The notes under the pieces are model-generated. The model searched no databases. It was not told the origin of the DNA and saw only the letters and a program-made list of their open reading frames with translations. Positions 27,071 through 36,341 of a stretch of DNA of 64,000 nucleotides are shown here, one piece after another. The DNA is taken from assembly GCF_000230715.2 (NCBI RefSeq), contig NC_019792.1, forward strand, positions 1,116,001 to 1,180,000. Reading direction: 5' to 3'. The stretch's first letter is position 1, and the number at the start of each line of letters is the position of its first letter. Position numbers and translations under genes: made by a program. Source of the DNA: Natronobacterium gregoryi SP2. GTDB lineage: Archaea > Halobacteriota > Halobacteria > Halobacteriales > Natrialbaceae.

Positions 27071-27098
27071 TACGAGTGGACTGTGTACGCCGAGCCGA

Positions 27099-30000
27099 TC
27101 ACTCCTCGAGTGCCTCGGCGGCGACTTCGATCGGCGTCGGTGGGTTCTCGCCTCCCGGCCGGTTCTCGAGTTGGGTGCGACAGGAGGCACCCGGGGCGAC
27201 GACGCGGTCGCCGTCGCTGTTTGCGACCTGGTCGTAGAGGATGCTCGCGATGGCGTCACTCATCGAGCCGTGCTCGGCCTCGTAGCCGAAGGAGCCGGCC
27301 ATGCCACAACAGCCCGAGTCGAGCGACTCGACCGCATAGCCCGCCCGCCGGAGGACGCCGACGGCGTGGTGGTCTTTCGCCGTCGCCTTCTGGTGGCAGT
27401 GACCGTGATAGGTCAGGTCCTCGTCGACCACGTCGAACGTGATCGACTCGTCCAACTGGAACGTGTCGACGTACTCGCAGGCCCCATACGTGCTGGCTGC
27501 GAGCGCCTCGACTGCGTCGTCGTCGAGCAGGTCGAGGTAGTCCGACTGGAGCATGACTGCGTCGGAGGGTTCGACGACGACCACGTCCCAGCCGTTCGTG
27601 ACTTGCGGCGCGAGGTGTTCGACGTTCCCGACCGCCGTCTCGCGGGCCTGCTCGAGAAACCCCTTCGAGAACGCCGGCCGGCCCGTATCGCCCAGTTCGT
27701 CGGGGACGGTGACGTGGACGCCTGCGGCTTCGAGTACCCGTACGGTGGCTTTGCCGGCATCTGGATTGCTGTAGTTGGTGTAGGTGTCGGGATAGACGAT
27801 TGCCTTCCGTTCGGCCGCAGTTTCGGGGACTGTCGCGCCACCGCGTTCGTCGAACCAATCGCGGAACGTCTCCCCGTAGAAGGTCGGCAACGGCCGGCTG
27901 GAATCGATTCCCAGCGTTGCCTCGAGCAGCCAGCGAGCGCCGGGCACTCGAGGCAAGACGTTCGACAGCGGTGCGAAGCGACTCCCGAGTCTCGAGAGCG
28001 CGTGGACGTTCGCGAACAATCGATCCCGGAGCGTCGTGCCGTTTCGCTCGACGTACTCGTGGGTCACCTCGGCTTTGAGCTTCGCCATGTCGACCTCGCT
28101 CGGACAGTCGATGGCACAGCCCTTACAGCCGATACAGAGCTCCATCACCTCTTCGACGAACTCGTCCGTGAACGCTTCTCCGGGCTCGAGGTCGCCACTC
28201 ATCGCCTGACGCAAGGCGTTGGCCCGGCCGCGGGTGGACGTACTCTCTTCTTTGCTGGCCCGGTAGGTCGGACACATCACGCCGCCGGTCGTCGACTGTT
28301 CGCCGCGACAGCCACCACAGCCGTGACAGAGTTCGACCATTCCCTGAAACCCGTTGTCGTTGTTCCACTCGAGTGTCGGCTCGAAGCCGGCGTCGAACTC
28401 GTACTCGGGGTCGAACCGGAGGTTCTCCCGTAGGTCTGTCGGGTTCTGTTCGCGGAAGACGATCTGGCCGGGGTTGAGAATCCAGTCGGGGTCGAACGCA
28501 GTCTTTACGTCCTGAAACGTCTCCCAGAGCTCCTCGCCGTACCGTTTGCGATTCCACTGGGTGCGGGCCCGGCCGTCGCCGTGTTCGCCCGAGACTGCCC
28601 CATCTAACTCGACCACGAGGTCGGTCACGTCGTCTGCGATGCCGTGCAGTTGCTCGAGTCCCGCCTCGGTTTTCGTGTTTATCAGGGGCCGGACGTGGAG
28701 GACGCCGGGACCCGCGTGGGCGTAGAAGCTGGCGTACGTGTCGTGATCGTCGAGTATCGCTTCGAATCGCTCGACGAACGTCGGGAGGTTCTCGGGTGGG
28801 ACGGCAGTGTCCTCGATGAACGAGACGTGTTTCTCGTCGGTCGTCCGCGAGAGCAAGATTGGCAGCCCCGACTTCCGCAGTTTCCACAGTTTCGCGCGTT
28901 CGGCGTCGTCGTACGCCTCGAGCCCGTCGATTGCACGCTCGCCTGCCTCGAGAACGGGCGCGTCGTCTGCTGGTTCGCCCGCTGCGGTTGCGTCCGGGCA
29001 CCGATCCGCAAGCAGGCCTGCGACCTGCTCGCGGCCGTGGTCTCCGTCTTCGGCGTAGAACTCGACGAGGAGGACGGCGTTCGTTCGGTCGGGGAGGCGC
29101 TCGGTGACGGAAGCGAACTCCGCAGTGTCGCAGGCGAGGTCGAGCAACACGCCGTCTAGGACCTCGACGGCCGCGGGATCGTGCTCGAGGATCGGCGCGA
29201 CGTCTTCCATCGCGTCGTGGAGGTCTCGGTAACACAGCAGGGAGACGGCTTTCGTTTCGGGCACCGGCGTGAGCGAGACGGTCACCTCGGTGACGACCGC
29301 GAGCGTTCCCTCGCTGCCCGCCAGCAGGCGCGCGAGGTTGACGGTCCCGGGGTCGCCGGTTTCTTCGCCACCTGGAAGAGCGTCCCCTCGAGCCTCGGCG
29401 ACGAGTCGATCCAGATTGTAGCCGGAGACGTTGCGCTTGCGGTCGGGATAGGTCTCGTCGACCAGGTCACCTTTTTCGTCGACGACGCGTCGCACCGCGG
29501 CGTAGATCCGTCCCTCGAGATCGCCGTCGGAGTCGGCGCGGTCGTCGACCTCTTCGAGTGTCACCTCACCGAACTCGGTGACGGTGCCGTCCGCAAGGAC
29601 GACCTCCGCGGATTCGACGTAGGCGTCGGTCTTGCCGTACTGCAGTGAGTGTGCGCCAGTCGAGTTGTTTCCGATCGCACCGCCGATGGCACTCTTGTCA
29701 CCCCAGGCGGGGTCGGGCGCAAACTTCAGGTCGTGGCTGGCAAGCGCCTCGTTAAGTGTCTCGATGACTGTCCCGGCCTGGACGGTCGCGGCCCCCTCGT
29801 CGGGATCGATCGCCAGAATCTCGTTCATCTGCCGGATAAAATCCAGTACAACGGCCCGGTTGACCGCCTGACCGGCCAGGCTGGTCCCGCCGCCACGGGG
29901 GAGGACGGGAATTCGCCGCTCGGAACAGTACTCGAGAACGGCGGCTACGTCGTCGGTCGACTCCGGGAAGACGACGGCGATCGGCGTCAACTCGTAGATG

Positions 30001-30167
30001 CTCGCGTCAGTCGCGTACAGCTGCCGGGAGTACGAGTCTGCACGGACGTCACAGTCGACGAGCGTCTCGAGGTCGGCGACCAGCGCCGGCCGGTCGATGT
30101 CGTCGCTCCGGTAGTCGTAGCTCGCACGCCGGTCCGTCGCCGGATCGGCGCTCGACTCGAGGGACAT
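27099..30167 (-). CDS. FAD-binding and Fe-S-binding dehydrogenase (D-lactate/glycolate type)
   Basis: A 1022-residue fusion of a GlcD-like flavoprotein and a GlpC-like iron-sulfur subunit. The FAD (PCMH) domain has PVLPRGGGTSLAGQAVNRAV and AIGGAIGNNSTGAHSLQYGK; the FAD-oxidase C domain follows to about residue 560. Two 4Fe-4S motifs follow: ELCHGCGGCRGE with CPTYRA, and ELCIGCKGCAIDCPSEVDM. Two CCG domains close the protein (YHGHCHQKA, DSGCCGMAGSFGYE). Such proteins oxidise D-lactate or another 2-hydroxy acid and pass electrons to a membrane acceptor. Substrate is inferred only from the family. Confidence 0.9.
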   Translation of the reverse strand: MSLESSADPATDRRASYDYRSDDIDRPALVADLETLVDCDVRADSYSRQLYATDASIYELTPIAVVFPESTDDVAAVLEYCSERRIPVLPRGGGTSLAGQAVNRAVVLDFIRQMNEILAIDPDEGAATVQAGTVIETLNEALASHDLKFAPDPAWGDKSAIGGAIGNNSTGAHSLQYGKTDAYVESAEVVLADGTVTEFGEVTLEEVDDRADSDGDLEGRIYAAVRRVVDEKGDLVDETYPDRKRNVSGYNLDRLVAEARGDALPGGEETGDPGTVNLARLLAGSEGTLAVVTEVTVSLTPVPETKAVSLLCYRDLHDAMEDVAPILEHDPAAVEVLDGVLLDLACDTAEFASVTERLPDRTNAVLLVEFYAEDGDHGREQVAGLLADRCPDATAAGEPADDAPVLEAGERAIDGLEAYDDAERAKLWKLRKSGLPILLSRTTDEKHVSFIEDTAVPPENLPTFVERFEAILDDHDTYASFYAHAGPGVLHVRPLINTKTEAGLEQLHGIADDVTDLVVELDGAVSGEHGDGRARTQWNRKRYGEELWETFQDVKTAFDPDWILNPGQIVFREQNPTDLRENLRFDPEYEFDAGFEPTLEWNNDNGFQGMVELCHGCGGCRGEQSTTGGVMCPTYRASKEESTSTRGRANALRQAMSGDLEPGEAFTDEFVEEVMELCIGCKGCAIDCPSEVDMAKLKAEVTHEYVERNGTTLRDRLFANVHALSRLGSRFAPLSNVLPRVPGARWLLEATLGIDSSRPLPTFYGETFRDWFDERGGATVPETAAERKAIVYPDTYTNYSNPDAGKATVRVLEAAGVHVTVPDELGDTGRPAFSKGFLEQARETAVGNVEHLAPQVTNGWDVVVVEPSDAVMLQSDYLDLLDDDAVEALAASTYGACEYVDTFQLDESITFDVVDEDLTYHGHCHQKATAKDHHAVGVLRRAGYAVESLDSGCCGMAGSFGYEAEHGSMSDAIASILYDQVANSDGDRVVAPGASCRTQLENRPGGENPPTPIEVAAEALEE

Positions 30168-30304
30168 ATCCGTCCCTTGCTGCTCGGTGACTTAAACCGT
30201 CGGCTTCGCGTCAGTTACCTGCCTCGAGTCTCTCGGTTGCCCGCTGGCAGTCATACGCCGTGTGTCACCCCAATAGCTATTGTGCTGTTGCCGTACGTTC
30301 AGGT

Positions 30305-31468
30305 ATGCTGGATTTCGTGCAACTCGAGGCGGATCTCGACCAGGAAGAGCGGCTGATCCGTGATACCACTCGAGAGTTCGTCGACGAACACGTCAGACCT
30401 GCGATCGGCGATCACTTCGAAGCGGGAACCTTCCCGACAGAGCTCGTTCCGAAGATGGGTGACCTCGGCTTCTACGCGCCGAACCTCGAGGGATACGGCT
30501 CGCCGAACGTCTCCGAGACGGCCTACGGACTCCTGATGCAAGAACTCGAAGCTGGCGATTCGGGGCTGCGGTCGATGGCGTCGGTCCAGGGTGCGCTAGT
30601 AATGTACCCGATTCACGCCTACGGCAGTGAGGAACAGAAAACGGAGTGGTTGCCGAAACTCGGTGAGGGTGAAGCGGTCGGCTGTTTTGGCCTGACAGAA
30701 CCCGAGCACGGCTCGAATCCCTCTGGGATGGAGACGTACGCCACGGAGCACGACGACGGCTACGTGCTCACCGGCTCGAAGACCTGGATCACGAACTCAC
30801 CGATCGCTGACGTCGCCGTCGTCTGGGCCCGCGACCGCTCGACGGAGGGGGAGCCAGTGCGCGGATTCCTGGTCGAGACCGACCGTGACGGGGTCACGAC
30901 CAACAAGATCACCGAGAAGCTCTCGCTGCGTGCCTCGATCACGGGCGAGATTGGACTGAACGACGTTTACGTCCCCGAAGAGAACGTCTTACCGGGCGTC
31001 TCTGGGATGAAGGGGCCACTGTCCTGTCTCACGCAGGCCCGCTACGGCATCGCGTGGGGTGCCGTCGGTGCGGCCCGGGATGCTTTCGAGGAGGCACGCC
31101 AGTACGCCCAGGATCGCGAGCAGTTCGGCGGCCCGATCGGTCGCTTCCAGCTCCAACAGGAGAAACTCGCCGAGATGGCGACCCAGATCACGCTCGCCCA
31201 GTTGCTCGCGTACCGACTGGCGGAACTCAAAGAACGCGACGACATGCAGCCACAGCACGTTTCGATGGCCAAACGCAACAACGTCCGGATGGCCCGTGAG
31301 CAGACGAAAGTCGCTCGAGAAATGCTCGGCGGCAACGGAATCACGACCGATTACTCGCCGATGCGTCACATGGCTAACATGGAGACGGTCTACACTTACG
31401 AAGGGACTCACGACATCCACACGCTTGTCCTCGGCGAGGAACTGACCGGTATCCCGGCCTACCACTGA
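30305..31468 (+). CDS. Acyl-CoA dehydrogenase, glutaryl-CoA dehydrogenase-like
   Basis: A 387-residue flavoprotein with the acyl-CoA dehydrogenase blocks FGLTEPEHGSNPSGMET and GSKTWITNSPIADVAVVWAR, then RYGIAWGAVGAARDAFEEAR, REMLGGNGITTDY, and the end block TYEGTHDIHTLVLGEELTGI. The Glu in YEGTHDIH aligns with the catalytic base of glutaryl-CoA dehydrogenases, which this resembles more than medium-chain enzymes. The role is probably in lysine, tryptophan or dicarboxylate breakdown; decarboxylation cannot be confirmed from sequence. Start ATG 30305 fits the family. Confidence 0.9.
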   Translation: MLDFVQLEADLDQEERLIRDTTREFVDEHVRPAIGDHFEAGTFPTELVPKMGDLGFYAPNLEGYGSPNVSETAYGLLMQELEAGDSGLRSMASVQGALVMYPIHAYGSEEQKTEWLPKLGEGEAVGCFGLTEPEHGSNPSGMETYATEHDDGYVLTGSKTWITNSPIADVAVVWARDRSTEGEPVRGFLVETDRDGVTTNKITEKLSLRASITGEIGLNDVYVPEENVLPGVSGMKGPLSCLTQARYGIAWGAVGAARDAFEEARQYAQDREQFGGPIGRFQLQQEKLAEMATQITLAQLLAYRLAELKERDDMQPQHVSMAKRNNVRMAREQTKVAREMLGGNGITTDYSPMRHMANMETVYTYEGTHDIHTLVLGEELTGIPAYH

Positions 31469-31556
31469 CCGCCTCCTGCACCCAGTGGCGAGCCACCCTG
31501 CACTGCTTGCCGAACCCGGTCGTGTCGGCCGGGTCGTCACAGCAGTCGACACCTGA

Positions 31557-31636
31557 TACGGATTGCTGTAAGTCATTGACGGTGCAACCGAGCTCTGTCT
31601 TGCGGTTGCACCGGTAAACCGTGACAGCAAACCGCC
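31557..31636. repeat. Family-1 80-bp repeat
   Basis: It begins TACGGATTGCTGTAAGTCAT and ends TGACAGCAAACCGCC, with TGA flanks at 31554-31556 and 31637-31639. The inner arms are CGGTGCAACCG and CGGTTGCACCG, a variant of the inner hairpin with paired changes that keep the stem. Confidence 0.88.
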
Positions 31637-31646
31637 TGAAACAGGA

Positions 31647-33623
31647 CTAGATCTCCGTAATACGATCGTGACGGTCGTCGATCGCCTCGGCGTCTTCCGG
31701 AAGCAAGGCGACGACGAGGAAGTCGGTGTACTCCTCGAAGTACTCGACGATCGCGGCGATGCGGTTCGAGTCGAGCGCCTCGAGCGAATCCAGCAGCATG
31801 AACGGCACCTCATCGTAGACTTCGTGGACGAGGTAGCCTGCGAGCGCGAATATCAGCCCGGTGACCTCGCGTTCGCTCTCGCTCAGGTGGTCGATAGTGT
31901 CCTCGTAGGTCCGGCCGTCCTCGGTGCTGCGGACGATGTGGAGGTCGAACGTCGTCTGTTCGACCGTGCGCCGTCCCTCGCGAACCGTCTCGCTGACGCG
32001 TTCGATCCAGATTCGATCGATGTTGTCGTACTCGAGGACCTCGAGAACGGCGTCCATGTGTTCGTTGAACGACTCGACGGCCTCTCGCTCGATCCGCTCG
32101 ATGCGAGTGCGTAACTCTTCGAGTTGCTCACGGATCTCGTCGCGTCGCGTCTCGAGTCGTTCTCGCTCCTCGAGTTCGGACTCGATCTCGTCGATTTCCT
32201 CGATCGTCGTCTCCAGATCGCGCTCGAGTCGTCCCAGCGAAAACTCGAGTTCGTTCGCGCGTCGATTGAGGTCTAGGAGGCTCTCGTCTTCCCCGTCGTC
32301 CTCGTCGTCGGATTCACTTTCGTCTTCGAGTTCGGCGGCTTCGTCTTCGAGTCGTTCGATCTCGGCACCGAGTTCGTCTCGGCGTTCGGTCAGTTCCTCG
32401 AGACGCGTCTCGCGGCGGTCTATTTCGCTGGTGATGTCGGCAAGACGGCGCTGAATCCGTTCGCGTTTCTGGCGAGTCTGCTCGAGTTCACGGCGATCGG
32501 ACCGAAGCGATCGAATCTCTTCTTCCAGTTCGTCGCGCTCGGAGAGCTTTCGTTCCTGAAACGACCGCAACCGATCGAGAGTCTGCTCGATGTCGGCTCG
32601 CTGGACCTCGGTCCCACAGGTCCAGCACCTGACCGTCTCCTCCGTCGCGAGAAGCTGGTCGGTTACCGTGCCTCCGCTCGCTTCGTCGGCGAGTACCTCG
32701 CGGATCTCGGGATGTGACCCCTCGAGCATCTCCTCGTTGAACTGGACGATGCTCCGGAGTTGGCTGACGACGCTGTCGACTTCCTGTGACTGTTGCTGGA
32801 GCTCGTCGATCCGCCCGTCGACTGCCTCCCGATCGAGTGACTCCACGTCCGGAATCTCCTCGCGTTCGGCCTCGAGTTCCTCGCGTTCGTTCCGAAGTGC
32901 AGCCAGACTCTCGCGTTCGGTCTCGAGGTCAAACCGGACGTCTTCGAGTTCCGATCGCCGCTCCCGAAGTTCCGAGAGTTTTTCCTCGAGTTCGCTCCGG
33001 TCGTCTCGCTGGCGTTCGACGTTGGTCTCTGCGTCCTCTATCGCTGCCTTCGCCGCCTCGAGTTCGTCACGTTTCGCTTCGATTCGTTCCTCGAGATCGC
33101 TGCGTTTGTGCTCTAGCTGTGGAAGCTCGCCCTGTAGCGACTCGAGTCGGCCGAGTTTCTCGTTTATCTGGTCTTTCTCGGCGGTGAGGCGTGTGATATC
33201 GGCCTCGATCTCGTCGGTGTCGACCGGCCGAAGCATGATCTCACGAAGTTCGCCGCCGGTCGTAACCGCGCGACGAGCGGGGTTGGCCTCGAGCAGAAAG
33301 GCAAAGAGATCGGCGAGTTCGGCGGCCTCCAAGTAGGGTTCACCGCCCATGACGGTTCGCCCGCCGCTGCGACGGAGCGTCCGACGGTAGGTTTCGTCGT
33401 CGAGTTCGAGTTCGACGGACCCCTCTTCGGCGTCGGCTTTTAGTGACGCGTACTCGCCGCCGAGAGCAGCCATAAACGCCTGCAACAGCGACGTACGGTT
33501 CGTCGCGTTTCGGCCGGCAAGAACGGTGACGCCCGACTCGAGCTCGACGGTCGTCTCGTCGATCCCGCCGACGTTACGGGCGTGTAACCGTGCCTCCCGA
33601 GTAACAGACTCCGGTGTTGACAT
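31647..33623 (-). CDS. Archaea-specific SMC-related ATPase (Sph-like)
   Basis: A 658-residue ABC/Rad50-type protein. The N-terminal half site has GVTVLAGRNATNRTSLLQAF as an atypical P-loop (GRNATNRTS in place of GxxGxGKS/T), as in haloarchaeal Sph/ASMC proteins. Long Glu/Arg-rich coiled coils flank a zinc hook CWTC (about residue 334), and the C-terminal half has LSESEREVTGLIFALAGYL (signature) and VPFMLLDSLEALDS (Walker B with D-S in place of D-E). The variant P-loop and Walker B suggest weak or altered ATP hydrolysis. A role in chromosome organisation or repair is inferred from the family. Confidence 0.88.
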   Translation of the reverse strand: MSTPESVTREARLHARNVGGIDETTVELESGVTVLAGRNATNRTSLLQAFMAALGGEYASLKADAEEGSVELELDDETYRRTLRRSGGRTVMGGEPYLEAAELADLFAFLLEANPARRAVTTGGELREIMLRPVDTDEIEADITRLTAEKDQINEKLGRLESLQGELPQLEHKRSDLEERIEAKRDELEAAKAAIEDAETNVERQRDDRSELEEKLSELRERRSELEDVRFDLETERESLAALRNEREELEAEREEIPDVESLDREAVDGRIDELQQQSQEVDSVVSQLRSIVQFNEEMLEGSHPEIREVLADEASGGTVTDQLLATEETVRCWTCGTEVQRADIEQTLDRLRSFQERKLSERDELEEEIRSLRSDRRELEQTRQKRERIQRRLADITSEIDRRETRLEELTERRDELGAEIERLEDEAAELEDESESDDEDDGEDESLLDLNRRANELEFSLGRLERDLETTIEEIDEIESELEERERLETRRDEIREQLEELRTRIERIEREAVESFNEHMDAVLEVLEYDNIDRIWIERVSETVREGRRTVEQTTFDLHIVRSTEDGRTYEDTIDHLSESEREVTGLIFALAGYLVHEVYDEVPFMLLDSLEALDSNRIAAIVEYFEEYTDFLVVALLPEDAEAIDDRHDRITEI

Positions 33624-33701
33624 TGCTAGAATAACTCCCTAGGGACGTGGTAAACCTTTGGTGTCCTGTCACGGTAATACGAGGGTTACGGCAGTAGTGC
33701 G

Positions 33702-33736
33702 GCGAAAGTCCACCCATTCACAGGGTGGCGTTTCGC
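33702..33736. other. Strong isolated hairpin in an intergenic region
   Basis: GCGAAAGTCCACCC and GGGTGGCGTTTCGC pair over 14 positions with one two-base mismatch around the loop ATTCACA. It lies between two divergent genes and could be an RNA structure, a protein site or the end of a lost IS200/IS605-type element. Confidence 0.5.
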
Positions 33737-33825
33737 GCTCGAGTGAATCGCGGTTCGTCGATCGGACGAGACTCACGCTCGCGCTCGCTCTCAGGTTTAA
33801 CTGTGATCCCGCGGCCAACCGGGGT

Positions 33826-34209
33826 ATGGCGTCTTACAGTCGAACGTCACGACGAACCGTACTTCGGGGTATCACAGCCTTCGTCGGCGGATTCGGAGCG
33901 ACGGGTACCGCGACGTCTCGCTCGACCCTACCCGCCGACGAACCGATCCGGATGGGTGACTGCCCGCCGGACGCCCAGAAATACGTCGCGACAGTCGACC
34001 GAATCGTCGACGGACAACACGTCGTGATGCTGCTGGAAGAGGACGGACAGGTAGTCGACCAGCTCGTCGTTGCGGCCGACGAGGTCGACGTCGAGGAGGG
34101 CGACATCCTGGTCGTCGTCGTGCACGACGACGAGTTGCTCGACTATCAGGTCGTTCCGGAACGCCCGGACGACGAGACCATCTGGCGGTCGACGCTTCAT
34201 ACGGTTTAA
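33826..34209 (+). CDS. DUF3006-containing protein with Tat-type signal; 3' end altered by an insertion
   Basis: A 127-residue protein. Residues 1-35 are a twin-arginine-type leader (SRRTVLRGITAFVGGFGATG); residues 47-110 match DUF3006 (ATVDRIVDGQHVVMLLEEDG, VVDQLVVAADEVDVEEGDIL), a small barrel often found with MBL hydrolases. The stop TAA uses its last A from the IS inserted at 34209. Without the IS and the two family-1 repeats, the frame would end a few residues further on (TCA then GTCTGCATG, reaching TAG after about nine codons), so the present C-terminus is secondary. Confidence 0.8.
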   Translation: MASYSRTSRRTVLRGITAFVGGFGATGTATSRSTLPADEPIRMGDCPPDAQKYVATVDRIVDGQHVVMLLEEDGQVVDQLVVAADEVDVEEGDILVVVVHDDELLDYQVVPERPDDETIWRSTLHTV

Positions 34210-35276
34210 AGGGTGTCATAGAAGAGTTCTCACACCGTGATCACGGTGCTTCCCGGATTGTCTCCACGTTCGTAGTTGGTAATTGCGATGACGAGACGAA
34301 GGCACAGAGCGAGGAACACCTGCGATCGTGCGTGAACGCGGCCTCGGGCGTGCGTTCGCCCGAGGCCGCAGTCCTTCACTGATTCGTTGGTTCGTTCGAC
34401 TCCAGTACGGCGGTTGTACGTCTCATCCAACGTGGACTGCTTCAACTGAACGTCCTCGCTGTGTTGTTCGATACGGTCTTCGACCCTATACTCGATATCT
34501 TTCGGGTCGTCGGTGTTTCGCGCGTTGTACGGGGCGACTGGCACGACCCCTGCAGCCAGCAGGTGGTCGTGCCAGTCCAGCGTGTCGTAGGCACTGTCAC
34601 CGACCATCCAAATCGGCTTGGCGACGGCGAGCGCGTCACGGGTGACGCGCATCGCCGTCTCCTCTGTCGCTTGTTTACTCTCTGTGAACTCCGCCGCAAT
34701 CGGGATCTTTTGCCCGGTCGAGACGATTGTACAGCCGTAGCCGTGGTAGTACTCGTCGTTGGTTGGATCGTAGCACTTCGACGCGTCTTGATCGGCAGGC
34801 ATCGCCCTCACGTCAGTTGAATCAATGGAGTAGGTCAAGTCGAGCAGGCCCCGCAAGGCGGCCTGCTCGACGAGGTGGTCGAAAACCTCGTCAACGACGT
34901 GTTCGAGATCGGTGAGGAAGCGATCGACCGCGTCTCTCGACGGCGGTCGATCGAACCCACAGCTCAGCCAGACAACTGTATTCCGTAGCTCTCGTTCAAC
35001 GGGGCGAATGCCGTAGATGTCCTTGTAGTAGCAGTGGAGAAAGCCACGCATCAGCTCTGGAGGTTCGTGGTCTCGTGTTCGCCCCGTCTCCGCCGGGGCG
35101 AACACGTCGAACTCTTCGAGAAACTCGAAGGAAAGGTGCTCGAACAGCGCTAGCGTCTCGGTCTCCACGACATTGAAAAACGAGTCTACCGAAGGGTCAT
35201 CTTGCAGGGTCGCTGAACTCATCCACCTCAGCGTTCACCCTGCTCTTTAGTGTGCTACTCGTTCTATGACACCCTC
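34209..35276. mobile_element. IS5-like insertion sequence with 8-bp target duplication
   Basis: The ends are inverted repeats (left GGGTGTCATAGAA, right TTCTATGACACCC) about 1068 bp apart, with one transposase gene filling the space. ACGGTTTA occurs at 34201-34208 and again at 35277-35284, an 8-bp duplication like that of the ISH1 group of IS5. The target lies inside a family-1 repeat: joining the two halves restores an 80-bp core. Confidence 0.92.
34230..35222 (-). CDS. Transposase, IS5-like DDE type
   Basis: A 330-residue, full-length transposase. The catalytic Asp are in SIDSTDVRAMPADQD and VGDSAYDTLDWHDHL; the Glu is in YNRRTGVERTNESVKDCGLG, the Y-(2)-R-(3)-E-(6)-K signature of IS4/IS5 enzymes. 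The N-terminal domain includes LMRGFLHCYYKDIYGIRPVE. No frameshift or stop is visible, so it may be active; the clean target duplication agrees. Confidence 0.92.
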   Translation of the reverse strand: MSSATLQDDPSVDSFFNVVETETLALFEHLSFEFLEEFDVFAPAETGRTRDHEPPELMRGFLHCYYKDIYGIRPVERELRNTVVWLSCGFDRPPSRDAVDRFLTDLEHVVDEVFDHLVEQAALRGLLDLTYSIDSTDVRAMPADQDASKCYDPTNDEYYHGYGCTIVSTGQKIPIAAEFTESKQATEETAMRVTRDALAVAKPIWMVGDSAYDTLDWHDHLLAAGVVPVAPYNARNTDDPKDIEYRVEDRIEQHSEDVQLKQSTLDETYNRRTGVERTNESVKDCGLGRTHARGRVHARSQVFLALCLRLVIAITNYERGDNPGSTVITV

Positions 35277-35284
35277 ACGGTTTA

Positions 35285-35438
35285 CTGTAAGTCATTTTCG
35301 GCACAACCGCGACCCGGGCGGCGGTTGCGCCGGTAAATCGTTACAGTAGTCCGTATCATACGGTTTGCTGTGAATCAGTTCCGGCGCGACCGCAGGCGGG
35401 CTCGCGGTCGCGCTGGTAAATCAGTACAGCAGTCCGTA
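35285..35438. repeat. Two family-1 repeats in tandem (the first split by the IS)
   Basis: The first copy is 34200-34208 plus 35285-35355 (9 + 71 = 80 bp), flanked by TCA at 34197-34199 and 35356-35358. The second is 35359-35438 (80 bp), sharing that TCA and ending at TCA 35439-35441. Both have the TACGGTTT..CTGT start and CAGT.GTCCGTA end. Confidence 0.9.
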
Positions 35439-35579
35439 TCAGTCTGCATGTGACGTTGGCAGCTAGCAACCGCCAAACAAACACCATTGTTTTGGAATAC
35501 ACGGATAGACAATAACAAATTTATAGCAACCGCCGGTTTGGTGAACGTATTTATGTACGTCCCGACCGACACTTCTGGC

Positions 35580-36341
35580 ATGCGACTCGAGAACGAGACA
35601 GTTGTTGTCACGGGTGCGGCATCGGGAATCGGAAGGGAAACTGCCGAGTTGTGCGCCGAAGAAGGTGCTCGCGTCGTCGTCACGGATATCGACAGCGACG
35701 GTGGGCGAGACGTTGCGGACGACATTAACGAAGATGGCAGCGAGGCGGTCTTTTACGACCTCGACGTCACCGACAGCGACCAGTTCCACGCGGTCGTCGA
35801 CGAAGTCGCCGACAGCTACGGGCTAGACGTACTGATCAACAACGCCGGCACCGGTCATCCCAGTGCCAGCCTCGAGGAACTCGACGACTCGCTTCGCGAT
35901 TTCGTCATCGACGTAAACGTCAAGGGCGTCTGGAACGGCTGTCACGCCGCCTTGCCTCACATGAAAGAACAGGGCCACGGCTCGATCGTCAACGTCGGCT
36001 CGCTGGCGAGCGTTCTCGGACTCCCCAAGCAGGCGGCGTACTCGATGGCCAAGGGTGGGGTGTTGAACCTGACTCGAGCGATCGCCGCCGAAGCGGGCCC
36101 GTACGGCGTTCGGGCGAACACGGTCTGTCCGGGCTTTACCGACACACAGTTGCTCGAGCAGTATCTCGCCCAGCGAGACGACCCAGAACGTGCTCGCGAG
36201 GAGATGGCCGCCGAGTATCCGCTGCAACGACTCGCAGAACCGGCAGAAATCGCAACCGCCATCCTGTTTCTGGCGAGTGACGAGGCGTCGTTCGTCAGCG
36301 GCCACGGCCTGATCGTCGACGGTGGGTTCTCGACCTGCTAA
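35580..36341 (+). CDS. SDR family oxidoreductase
   Basis: A 253-residue short-chain dehydrogenase/reductase: VVVTGAASGIGRETAELCAE (TGxxxGIG), VTDID (Asp suggests NAD preference), LDVLINNAGTG, SIVNVGSLAS with active Ser, YSMAKGGV (YxxxK), and the C-terminal FLASDEASFVSGHGLIVDGG. The catalytic triad is complete. ATG 35580 is chosen from the family start MRLENETVVVTG. Its stop abuts the end of the convergent hydrolase gene. Substrate unknown. Confidence 0.92.
   Translation: MRLENETVVVTGAASGIGRETAELCAEEGARVVVTDIDSDGGRDVADDINEDGSEAVFYDLDVTDSDQFHAVVDEVADSYGLDVLINNAGTGHPSASLEELDDSLRDFVIDVNVKGVWNGCHAALPHMKEQGHGSIVNVGSLASVLGLPKQAAYSMAKGGVLNLTRAIAAEAGPYGVRANTVCPGFTDTQLLEQYLAQRDDPERAREEMAAEYPLQRLAEPAEIATAILFLASDEASFVSGHGLIVDGGFSTC

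Noticed and set aside
27027-28433. Long open frame on the + strand (468 codons) opposite the giant dehydrogenase
   Set aside because: Its translation is Arg/Val/Gly-rich without family motifs, and the minus strand here encodes clear FAD and Fe-S domains. Antisense frames stay open by chance in this GC-rich genome.
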